Positions 16,010 to 23,557 of a DNA stretch of 64,000 bases are shown here, piece by piece. The stretch spans positions 62,001 to 126,000 of the forward strand of contig CAYPVK010000001.1 of the NCBI GenBank assembly GCA_964414185.1. The letters are read 5' to 3'. The translations under genes were made by a program, and so were the position numbers. Every line of letters begins with the position of its first letter. Within the stretch, counting starts at the first letter, position 1. This stretch comes from UBA7488 sp964414185 (GTDB lineage: Bacteria; Pseudomonadota; Alphaproteobacteria; CAAHEQ01; UBA3637). Below the pieces are notes generated by a model, which saw nothing but the letters and a program-made list of their open reading frames with translations, searched no databases and was not told where the DNA came from.

Positions 16010-18076
16010 ATGTCTTGGACAAGGCTTAAAAAGTTCATTTTAAAGAATCGCCGTTGGTTTTGGGCCATAGCGATTTTGACCGTTTTATATGCCATATCGT
16101 TGTTTATAGCCTATGTCGGAACTTATCATTTGGCCCAAAGCAATAAAACGTTGTTGGCTTTTTTTGCCGAATCGTATACGTACAGTATGTTTATTTATGC
16201 GATTTCGATTTTATCGGCGATTGTTTTGATGTCGTTAGTGCGTATCGCGGCGTTGTACCGCAGGAAGGATATTGAATTTTTGTTGGCCGAACGCACGTAC
16301 GAGCTGAATATGTCAAAGCAAATTTTAAATGATAAGATTGAAAAAATGCGCGCTTTGTCGGATATGGCCCCGATGGGCATATTCGTAACCGAAAAATCTC
16401 AAGTTTTGGATTGCAACGATTGGATTAAACGTTTTTTTAAAAAAAATAAACGGCGGACTTCCCCGTGCCGATTCGAAGATATTTTTATTTCCGATGCCGA
16501 AATGTTAAAGTATGAAAAAAAAGCGCAACAGGATTTGAAAAAAATTAGCGTTTATAAGGCGGAAGGTTTTTTGGGAACGGCCAAAGGCGAAAAAGTTTAT
16601 GTTCAGCTGTCGGCCCATTGTTTGATGCCGCGAATGCCCGACAAAGGCGTTGTTTGGTTTGTTTTGGATTCTTCATCGGCCATTAAAAATATTGAATTGG
16701 AAACTTATTATCAAACGGTTTTTAGAGCGATGTCCATTTTGCATGCGGCCGAAGAAAGTAATTTGACCGATGAAAAAGTTCTCAGCCAACTGTTGAACGA
16801 AATCATCGGCATTTACGGCATTAAAACGGCTTTTTATTTAAGGGTGAAAGATAAACAAATCGAATTTGTCTTTGCCGCGGGCGAAGATGCCGACTTCCCG
16901 AATCGGTGGTTGTCCGCCGATGTAAGTAATCCGGACATTCAAAATTCGGCAATCATTCAGGCCGTAAAAACAAGAAAAGCTTGCATTTACAATGATATTG
17001 AAAACAGGCCGTATTATCAAAAATTTTTTAAAAGAAAGGGTAAGTTGTCCGTCAAAGCGACATTTGCTTTTCCGATTATCATAGACAATAAAATTGAAGG
17101 AGTCGTCAGCTTATACGGTTATGAAGTCGGCACTTTTTCGGACAGTTTGGTTTTTCGTATTTTGCAATTGAATACCGAAATTTGCAAAAATTTGGCCAAT
17201 ATCCGCATGCGCCGCCGCGCCCGCGAAGCGATTCGCCAATATGAAGACAGGTTGCACAACAAAATTCGCGAATTGGAAGGCAATAAAAAGATGTTGCAAA
17301 AGCAAGCCGCCGAAGTTACGGCCATGGTCGGTGATTTGGTAATGGCGCGGGATTCGGCCGAAAAAGCCAATAAATCCAAAACAGAATTTTTGGCGAATGT
17401 CAGCCATGAATTGCGCACACCGCTGAATGCCATTTTGGGCTTTTCCGAAGCAATGGAAAGCGAAACTTTCGGGCCGATTGAAAATAAACAATACAAGGAA
17501 TATATCGGTTATATTTCGTCCAGCGGCAAACATTTGTTGTCTTTGATTAATGACATTTTGGATTTATCCAAGGCAGAAGTGGGCAAATACAATTTAAAGG
17601 AAGAAATCGTCGAAGTGATTCCCCTTATTGACGATATCGTGTCGATTATTTCCAGATATCCGGGCGGCGATAAACGTTTTATCAACGTCAGGCCGAAAGA
17701 TGTTGTATGGAAATTGAATGCCGATACGCGTGCGTTGAAACAAGCTTTGTTAAATGTATTGTCGAACGCGATTAAATTTACGCGTGAAAACGGACACATT
17801 GACATCGAAGTGAGTTTGACGCCGGCGCATGAAATGATTATATTGGTAAAAGATGACGGTATCGGCATCCCGGCCGATAAAATTGATGGTTTGTTCCAAC
17901 CGTTTACACAAGTTGAAAATGTCATGACGCGCGAACATGCCGGCAGCGGATTGGGATTGGTGTTGATTAAAAAGCTGGTAGAAATGCACCGAGGCCGTGT
18001 TTGGTTGGAAAGCGAAGAAGGCAAAGGGACATCTTTTTACATGTTGTTCCCGTCCGAACGTGTATTGGAAAAATAA
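16010..18076 (+). CDS. Membrane sensor histidine kinase (PleC/DivJ-like core)
   Basis: This 688-residue kinase has two N-terminal membrane helices (~17-37 and 60-80) and only a short periplasmic loop. A PAS-like region (~110-230, starting APMGIFVTEKSQVLDCND) and a GAF-like region (~250-400) follow, then a coiled coil and the catalytic core. The phospho-acceptor is H466 in FLANVSHELRTPLNAILGFSE; the following residues (ETFGPIENKQYKEYIGYI) match the dimerisation domain of the alphaproteobacterial PleC/DivJ/PdhS group, which bind DivK. N, G1 and G2 boxes of the ATPase are intact. It is the first gene of a group with a periplasmic binding protein and a DivK homologue. There is no receiver domain, so it needs an external partner. 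Confidence 0.9.
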   Translation: MSWTRLKKFILKNRRWFWAIAILTVLYAISLFIAYVGTYHLAQSNKTLLAFFAESYTYSMFIYAISILSAIVLMSLVRIAALYRRKDIEFLLAERTYELNMSKQILNDKIEKMRALSDMAPMGIFVTEKSQVLDCNDWIKRFFKKNKRRTSPCRFEDIFISDAEMLKYEKKAQQDLKKISVYKAEGFLGTAKGEKVYVQLSAHCLMPRMPDKGVVWFVLDSSSAIKNIELETYYQTVFRAMSILHAAEESNLTDEKVLSQLLNEIIGIYGIKTAFYLRVKDKQIEFVFAAGEDADFPNRWLSADVSNPDIQNSAIIQAVKTRKACIYNDIENRPYYQKFFKRKGKLSVKATFAFPIIIDNKIEGVVSLYGYEVGTFSDSLVFRILQLNTEICKNLANIRMRRRAREAIRQYEDRLHNKIRELEGNKKMLQKQAAEVTAMVGDLVMARDSAEKANKSKTEFLANVSHELRTPLNAILGFSEAMESETFGPIENKQYKEYIGYISSSGKHLLSLINDILDLSKAEVGKYNLKEEIVEVIPLIDDIVSIISRYPGGDKRFINVRPKDVVWKLNADTRALKQALLNVLSNAIKFTRENGHIDIEVSLTPAHEMIILVKDDGIGIPADKIDGLFQPFTQVENVMTREHAGSGLGLVLIKKLVEMHRGRVWLESEEGKGTSFYMLFPSERVLEK

Positions 18077-18087
18077 AAGAGGAAAAA

Positions 18088-19077
18088 ATGAAGGTAAAAG
18101 CAATCGTATTTTTAATATTAGCGGGATTTTTATCGGCTTTGTCGATTTCGGCGATGGCTCAAATGAAACAGCCAACCGTCCGATATGCGGAAGAAGAAGT
18201 TGTTAAACAAAAAAAATATGACCATAAAACCGTTTATGAATGCGGCGATAAAAAACCGATCAGAGTGGCGGGATTCGTAACCAATCCGCCGTTCGGTTGG
18301 ATGGATATTATTTCGGGCAATAGGTTGCAACAGGATCGCTATGTAAATGACGGGTTCGGATACCGGTTGTTTTTAAAGATGGCAGATGAGATGAATTTAA
18401 AAGTCGAAGGCGTCGGATTCAAATCTTATTATGAAGCCGTTAATGCTTTGAAAACGGGACGAATCGATGTATTGCTCGGCGCTTATTACGACAAACGCGT
18501 TTTAGGTGTCGGTACCAGCGTTTTGTTCCCGGGGTATTTTTCCAATCCCGTGGTTGCGGTATTTTTAAAAGGTAATGAACGCCCTGTCAATTCATACGAA
18601 GATTTAAAAGGGCTTAAAGGTGTTATCCGTCAGGAAGAAGGTTTGTATTCGTTGATATATCAAGGGTTGCCCGGAGACGTACAAATAGAACAGGTTTCGG
18701 GGGCGCGCAAAGCGTATACCATGTTGTTAAAAGGGCAAGCTGATTATATGATCAGCAGCTTGTATGCGATTGAAGCGGAAATAAGGCGTTTTAAAATTGC
18801 CGATAAGGTATCAATTACAACCAAACCGTTGTTGTCTCCCGAATTGTTTTTTGTTTTTGGTGCTAATTCCAACTGTTTGGTTTTAAAACAAATGTTCGCC
18901 GAAAAATTGATGCAAGAAAAACAAAATCAAGGCGATATCAACCAAATCTTGTTCAAACAGGTGGACAAATGGATTGAACGATTCCGCTATGCGCCGCCGC
19001 TGGCCGTTGAAATTTCAAACGGCGTCGGACAAAATGCACCGCGCGAAGTTGTGGAAGATTTGTACCCCAAAAATTGA
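18088..19077 (+). CDS. Periplasmic solute-binding protein, family 3-like
   Basis: This 329-residue protein has a clear signal peptide (MKVKAIVFLILAGFLSALSI, cleavage after AMA). Its fold signature is SBP_bac_3: a GFVTNPPFGWMD strand-loop, an alpha/beta lobe with FKSYYEAVNALKTGRIDVLLG, the hinge, and a YEDLKGLKGVIRQEEG second lobe. Family members bind amino acids or similar small ligands. No ABC permease or ATPase gene is nearby; it sits between a histidine kinase and divK, so it may serve a signalling role rather than import. ATG 18088 follows an AGAGGA site, 11 nt after the kinase stop. Confidence 0.8.
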   Translation: MKVKAIVFLILAGFLSALSISAMAQMKQPTVRYAEEEVVKQKKYDHKTVYECGDKKPIRVAGFVTNPPFGWMDIISGNRLQQDRYVNDGFGYRLFLKMADEMNLKVEGVGFKSYYEAVNALKTGRIDVLLGAYYDKRVLGVGTSVLFPGYFSNPVVAVFLKGNERPVNSYEDLKGLKGVIRQEEGLYSLIYQGLPGDVQIEQVSGARKAYTMLLKGQADYMISSLYAIEAEIRRFKIADKVSITTKPLLSPELFFVFGANSNCLVLKQMFAEKLMQEKQNQGDINQILFKQVDKWIERFRYAPPLAVEISNGVGQNAPREVVEDLYPKN

Positions 19078-19107
19078 AAAACATTGAAGAAACGTGGAGA
19101 ATATACA

Positions 19108-19473
19108 ATGGCAGAAATTTTAATCGTAGATGATAACGAAATGAACATGCGGTTGTTTTCGGATTTGTTGCAAACAAAGGGGCATCATATTACGGAATGT
19201 TTGGAAGGGACCGCCGCTTTGGATTTGGCAAAAACCATAAAACCGGATTTGGTTTTGATGGATATTCAAATGCCTAAAATTTCCGGTTTGGCAGTTATTG
19301 AACAAATTCGCCGGACACCAGAAATTGCCGATACGCCCATTATTGCCATCTCGGCTTTTGCCATGAAAAGCGATGAAGAAAAAATTATGGCGTCGGGTGC
19401 CAACGCTTATATTTCCAAGCCGATTTCAATTCCCGTTTTTTTTGAAACGGTTGAAGCCAACTTGCCGAAATAA
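19108..19473 (+). CDS. divK: Single-domain response regulator, DivK-like
   Basis: This 121-residue stand-alone receiver domain has phosphorylation site D52 in DLVLMDIQMPKISGL, acidic pocket DD near residues 8-9 and the conserved Lys in YISKPIS. The whole length follows Caulobacter DivK (ILIVDDNEMNMRLFSDLL, AFAMKSDEEKIMASGANAYISKPIS). DivK shuttles phosphate among PleC, DivJ and DivL to control CtrA and polarity. ATG 19108 follows a GTGGAG site. The kinase two genes upstream is the natural partner candidate. Confidence 0.9.
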   Translation: MAEILIVDDNEMNMRLFSDLLQTKGHHITECLEGTAALDLAKTIKPDLVLMDIQMPKISGLAVIEQIRRTPEIADTPIIAISAFAMKSDEEKIMASGANAYISKPISIPVFFETVEANLPK

Positions 19474-19502
19474 TTTTGCAACGGTTATTCGGTACGCAAA
19501 AT

Positions 19503-20150
19503 ATGATAATCCCGATAAATAAATCTATAATGGAAATTACTTGTGAAAAATGTCCGCGTTTGTGCGCTTATATAAACCAAAATAAATTAAAAAATCCCGA
19601 CCATTTCAATGCGCCCGTTCCGCCGTTCGGAGACGATAGGCCCGATTTATTGGTTGTCGGATTGGCTCCGGGCCGAGGTACGAATCGGACAGGGCGCCCG
19701 TTTACCGGTGATGTAGCGGGCGAATTGTTATACCCGATGTTGGTTAAATACGGGTTCGGTTCCGGTACGTTTGCGGCCAAAAAAGATGATACGATTGTGC
19801 TTTCGAAATGTCGCATTACAAATGCCGTTAAATGCGTGCCGCCGGAAAATAAACCGACGGGTGTCGAAATACGAAATTGTTTGCCTTTGTTCCGAAACGA
19901 ATTGCGCCGAATGCCGTCCGTCAAATGGATTTTGGCATTGGGCGGTATTGCTCACGAGCAGGTTTTGCGTGCTTACGGATTAAAAAAGAAAGATTTTCCC
20001 TTTGTCCATGGTGCCGTTTATACATTGCCGGACGGCAAAAAGCTTGTTTCAAGCTATCATTGTTCCAAATATAACACCAGTACGAAACGGTTGACGCCCG
20101 AATCGTTTGAAAGTGTTTTTAAAACAATAAAGTCCTTATCCGACAAATAA
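19503..20150 (+). CDS. Uracil-DNA glycosylase, family 5-like (UDGb) with Fe-S cluster
   Basis: From ATG 19503 the protein has ~215 residues. Motif 1 is GLAPGRGTNRTGRPFTGD, the family-5 form that lacks the Asp/Glu of other UDGs. Motif 3 is SYHCSKYNTSTKRLT, resembling HPSxxN with Pro replaced by Cys. Four Cys (CEKC near the N-terminus, then KC and NC around VKCVPPENKP..NC) fit a 4Fe-4S cluster. It removes uracil and related deaminated bases from DNA in base excision repair. The start is uncertain: no good ribosome site is visible for TTG 19476, ATG 19503 or ATG 19530. It follows divK by only 29 nt. Confidence 0.82.
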   Translation: MIIPINKSIMEITCEKCPRLCAYINQNKLKNPDHFNAPVPPFGDDRPDLLVVGLAPGRGTNRTGRPFTGDVAGELLYPMLVKYGFGSGTFAAKKDDTIVLSKCRITNAVKCVPPENKPTGVEIRNCLPLFRNELRRMPSVKWILALGGIAHEQVLRAYGLKKKDFPFVHGAVYTLPDGKKLVSSYHCSKYNTSTKRLTPESFESVFKTIKSLSDK

Positions 20151-20413
20151 AATGTTTGTTTGCTTTTCGGCCGTAAATAACTGTCGTTCGGGGCGTTTGA
20201 TTTAAAAATATCCGTATATGCCGTGCGGAAGTATACGAAAATTTAAATTTAAATGCCGATAAAGGCCGATGGATGAAATTGTAAATTCAATTATCGAAAA
20301 AAACGCTAAAAAAATAAAAATTGACAAAATAAATGTTTGACTTTTTCCCCCTTTCTATGGTATGTTTTTCCCCAGAGATTGTTGTTCCCTTTTAGCCCGA
20401 AAGGAATTATGCC

Positions 20414-21913
20414 ATGCCCCACAAAAAACAACTCATTGTTACGTATCACGGTTCTGAAGTCAATTTGTGGGACTTTTATGATGAACGCGGCAATTTGCTT
20501 GTCGAACACGGGCATGTTTGGGATGATAATTTGGATTTATTTTCGCGTAATTTGACGGATAAAAAAGCTAAAGATGTCCAACATGAAATGCCGGATTTGT
20601 CTTTTTTGCACGTTACGGGCGATGTGAACGTTTCTTCAAACAGAGATTTAACAGATTTTGCAAAGTTGCCTTATCGCATTGACGGGCATTTGTATGCCAA
20701 CCAATGCGGATATGCTTCCGTCGAAGGATTGCCCGAAGTCGGAAAAAATTTATATTTAATCGGCTGTTCCATGGAATTTAAAGCTTTCTATGCCGGCAAA
20801 ACGGCTGTGGGAAGAGGCGATCGCGAAGTTTTGAATCAATATCCGCTTGAAGATGAAATCATTCGGGAAAATTTGCCGGTCAAAGGTAAAGTCTTTACGC
20901 CGATGGGTTATGTCAGATGGTTGGATAACCGTCAGGAGATTGAAAGCCGTTTGCGCGACAAGGTTTATAATCAAAAAAAATATGAACCCGAACGGGCACG
21001 ACGTATTTTAAGAGCGTGCGCCGAATGGTTTAATGATCATGACCCGCAAAACGTGCATTTACGTATGCATCAAGAGCGCGATAAAAAAGAACGCGACACT
21101 TTGGCGTTTGAAAAAGAAACGCATATTGCAACGGCTGCGGCCGAATCGGCTCGGCGTGCCGAAGAAAAAGCAAGAAATGATGCGGCAAGCGAAATTAACA
21201 AGGCCGCTTCGGAAAACCATACACGCAATACAAGGGGTGCAAAAGATTGGGCGCGTCGCCAAATCGAAGGGGAAACGGTACCTAAACGCAGCATTCGTAA
21301 GGAAAAGAAAAAAACGGATACGCCGGCGGTCGCTCAGGGTAAAGAATTAATCGGCAAAATCAAAGATATGCAAAAGGGCGATTTAATCGTTCAAATGACG
21401 GTTCAAGAAGCCGTCGAATATATGGAAGGCATACGCGCGTTGAAACAACGCATTGACAATTATGAACGCGGGAAAGAAACGGAAAGTTTCCCGGCTTTGG
21501 GCAAGCTTTTGGAATTGAAAAAGACGTATTTGTTTTATGCCGTGAATGGCAATAAGAGTATGTCATTGCCGCCACGTGTCATGAAAGAAGTTATGGACGT
21601 AATCGGCTATCAAGGGAATGGGCAGCGTAAAGAAGCTAAAAAAGAGCGCGTAAAAAAAGAAATGGTCGCGGCGCATTTGGCTGATACAAAGCGGGTTAAA
21701 AGTGTGCAGGTTGTTGCGCCGGTTCAAACGCAGCAAATGCAAAAACGTGAAAATGAATTCAAATTGCCCCGCAAAGCCAAAAAAGAACTTGTCGGTTATA
21801 TTCGCAAACTTTTTTGTTTGGCCGCTATTTTTAATCGGGAACAATCGTGCTGTGCTTCGGATTTAACGTTCAGTATTTTTGCAATGACGCAAAATAACAA
21901 TCGCAGAAAATAA
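20414..21913 (+). CDS. Orphan protein, charged helical C-terminal half
   Basis: This 499-residue protein is unrecognised. The N-terminal ~160 residues alternate short strands with asymmetric turns (FLHVTGDVNVSSNRDL, LPYRIDGHLYANQCG, LPEVGKNLYLIGC), which hints at a solenoid resembling leucine-rich or pentapeptide-type repeats. Residues ~190-320 are very rich in Arg/Lys/Glu/Ala and probably coiled coil. The C-terminus is basic, with a small Cys-containing hydrophobic patch. There is no signal peptide. A TTGACT/TATG promoter-like pair lies near 20336, and GGAATT precedes ATG 20414. The gap 20151-20413 shows nothing else. Confidence 0.65.
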   Translation: MPHKKQLIVTYHGSEVNLWDFYDERGNLLVEHGHVWDDNLDLFSRNLTDKKAKDVQHEMPDLSFLHVTGDVNVSSNRDLTDFAKLPYRIDGHLYANQCGYASVEGLPEVGKNLYLIGCSMEFKAFYAGKTAVGRGDREVLNQYPLEDEIIRENLPVKGKVFTPMGYVRWLDNRQEIESRLRDKVYNQKKYEPERARRILRACAEWFNDHDPQNVHLRMHQERDKKERDTLAFEKETHIATAAAESARRAEEKARNDAASEINKAASENHTRNTRGAKDWARRQIEGETVPKRSIRKEKKKTDTPAVAQGKELIGKIKDMQKGDLIVQMTVQEAVEYMEGIRALKQRIDNYERGKETESFPALGKLLELKKTYLFYAVNGNKSMSLPPRVMKEVMDVIGYQGNGQRKEAKKERVKKEMVAAHLADTKRVKSVQVVAPVQTQQMQKRENEFKLPRKAKKELVGYIRKLFCLAAIFNREQSCCASDLTFSIFAMTQNNNRRK

Positions 21914-21957
21914 CGCTTGCAATTTTAAATAAAAAAGTGTATAAGTCCTTTCAAGCA

Positions 21958-22048
21958 GGATGGGTGGCAGAGTGGTTGAATGCGCACGCCTGGAAAGTGT
22001 GTTTAGGGGATAACTCTAACGGAGGTTCGAATCCTCTCCCATCCGCCA
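21958..22048 (+). tRNA. tRNA-Ser (anticodon GGA)
   Basis: This 91-nt gene has acceptor GGATGGG pairing with CCCATCC, G discriminator and encoded CCA. The anticodon loop CTGGAAA gives GGA (reads UCC/UCU). A long variable arm (TAGGGGATAACTCTA) and GGTTCGAATCC T-arm confirm Ser. Confidence 0.95.
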
Positions 22049-22255
22049 TAATAACCCCGCCGTTTCGGCGGGGTTTAATTATGACGGGAAGGGAGGGGAT
22101 TCGTTACCCGCAGTCGGAGGTTCGGCGAATGCACGTTAGTGCATGAGCGACGTCCGAAAGGACGGTCCCGTAAGGGATAAAATGTGCGTCAGCCATTTTA
22201 CAATCTCTCCCATCCGCCATAATAACCCCGCCGTTTCGGCGGGGTTTAATTATGA
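22034..22255. repeat. 51-bp direct repeats of the tRNA-Ser(GGA) 3' end and terminator, flanking a hairpin array
   Basis: The 51 nt covering the last 15 nt of the tRNA, its terminator and flank (22034-22084) recur exactly at 22205-22255. Between them lie 120 bp with three consecutive perfect hairpins: ATGCAC-GTTA-GTGCAT (22129-22144), CGTCC-GAAA-GGACG (22151-22164) and TCCC-GTAA-GGGA (22166-22177). The last two have GNRA tetraloops. The arrangement resembles attL/attR left by tRNA-targeted integration, or a decayed second tRNA copy. Confidence 0.8.
22053..22080 (+). terminator. tRNA-Ser(GGA) terminator
   Basis: AACCCCGCCG (22053-22062) pairs with CGGCGGGGTT (22066-22075), loop TTT. The tail TTAATT is short. 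An exact second copy is at 22224-22251. Confidence 0.85.
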
Positions 22256-22295
22256 TGATGAAAATTCAAATGAAAAACAATTCCCGATAAAACGT

Positions 22296-23294
22296 CTAAC
22301 GAGTGTTTTGATTTTTTGTAATTCGTTGCATGTTTTTAACGGGCATTTGTTTCAATCTTTCAATTGAAGATGTCAAAGTTTTTTCCAAATTTTTCAACAT
22401 AAAACGTTCATATTTTTCGGTATTGCCGTTTTTGTTCAATTCCACCATAGAATCCAAATATTCTTTTTGTCGTTCCGGGGGAATAAGAATCGGCGGATAA
22501 TCATTCTTTATCAAATAAAAATTTGCCAGCAAGCGTGCCGTGCGTTTATTCGTGTCAATAAAGGGTTGCACGAAAATAATGTTATAGTGAATATCCAACG
22601 CTTTTTGAATGGGGGTTTTGTCGCCTTCTTCAATTTCCATTAAGATGCGCCCTATTTTTCTGGGGATAGAGGCGGGGTTTTGAACCGCGATGCCTAAATC
22701 ATGCATTTGAACGCTGACGGTTCTGTAATTGTTTTTATGCTCCGGTTCAATGCCCTTCATCAATGTGGAAGCGGTTCCGATAATGATATCGTGCGTCAAA
22801 TGAGGTTCCGTTAGGGAATTTGTTAAAATATTTAAGAACGCTTCCCTGTAATTTTTATCTTGCAATTTGCAAATTTTTATAAACTTTTCTTGTTCTTCGG
22901 TAGTTTCTTTCGCTTGTTCCAAAGCAATGGATGAATAAGTGCTTTCATCAATCATCCAATCCCAAAATTGGGCAGGCAACAAAGCGGAAAGCAATTTCTT
23001 TTTATATTCTTTTTGCAAAGTATCTATTTTTTTATATAAATTCCGTATGTCCTGAGGCGGATTTTTGGTTGTTGTTTCCCGTAAAGCGGGTTCGGGTTTA
23101 GTTTCCGTAACGGTTCTTGGTGGCGTGTTTTTTTGTTTTTCTTCATCCTTTTTACGCCGTTCAATTGCGGATCGTTCCTGAATCATATGCAACACCGATT
23201 TGCGTTGTTCTTCTGATAATGAAGCCCTGTTTGATTGAAAAAATTTTTTCATTTCGTCCAAGGACATTTTTTCAAAAACTTTTGATATATCCAT
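22296..23294 (-). CDS. Fic-domain protein with catalytic His replaced by Gln
   Basis: This 332-residue protein has a charged, helical N-terminal region (Lys/Glu/Thr-rich, ~1-100) followed by a Fic fold. The Fic motif HxFx(D/E)(G/A)N(G/K)RxxR appears as QPFIDTNKRTAR, with Gln at position 243 (codon 22568-22566) where the general-base His belongs, and Thr for Gly. The Asp, Asn and both Arg remain. Active Fic enzymes AMPylate hydroxyl side chains, so canonical catalysis is doubtful. I chose ATG 23294, which has GAGGGG 7 nt upstream, over an in-frame ATG at 23330. It lies just beyond the duplicated tRNA 3' end, in a place often used by mobile DNA. Confidence 0.82.
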   Translation of the reverse strand: MDISKVFEKMSLDEMKKFFQSNRASLSEEQRKSVLHMIQERSAIERRKKDEEKQKNTPPRTVTETKPEPALRETTTKNPPQDIRNLYKKIDTLQKEYKKKLLSALLPAQFWDWMIDESTYSSIALEQAKETTEEQEKFIKICKLQDKNYREAFLNILTNSLTEPHLTHDIIIGTASTLMKGIEPEHKNNYRTVSVQMHDLGIAVQNPASIPRKIGRILMEIEEGDKTPIQKALDIHYNIIFVQPFIDTNKRTARLLANFYLIKNDYPPILIPPERQKEYLDSMVELNKNGNTEKYERFMLKNLEKTLTSSIERLKQMPVKNMQRITKNQNTR

Positions 23295-23510
23295 TTCAAA
23301 CCCCTCTTTCGAAAAAACATTATACATCAAAATCCGAAAAATATCAAATAATTTTTGACAAAATTATTTAAAACGGTAAGCCTGTTGAATTTTATAGCTT
23401 TTGTGCCGGGGTTGATACAGTCGGATACTTTAAACAAGCCGTTTTATTGTTTTTATTTTACGGGCAAAAAACGGGGGTTGCGCATGGATGCATAAAATTT
23501 CGGCAAAAAA

Positions 23511-23534
23511 TAAGCCCCTTAAAAAAGGGGCTTA
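23511..23534 (-). terminator. alaS terminator
   Basis: TAAGCCCCTT/AAGGGGCTTA with an A4 loop; on the minus strand it is followed by TTTTTTG. The 180 bp between it and the Fic promoter region show no gene. Confidence 0.88.
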
Positions 23535-23557
23535 AACGAAAGGTCAAAGGCGTACCT

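Noticed and set aside
22143..22367. Open frames inside the tRNA-Ser(GGA) repeat region
   Set aside because: They are made of hairpin arms and terminator sequence; no ribosome site or protein-like pattern.
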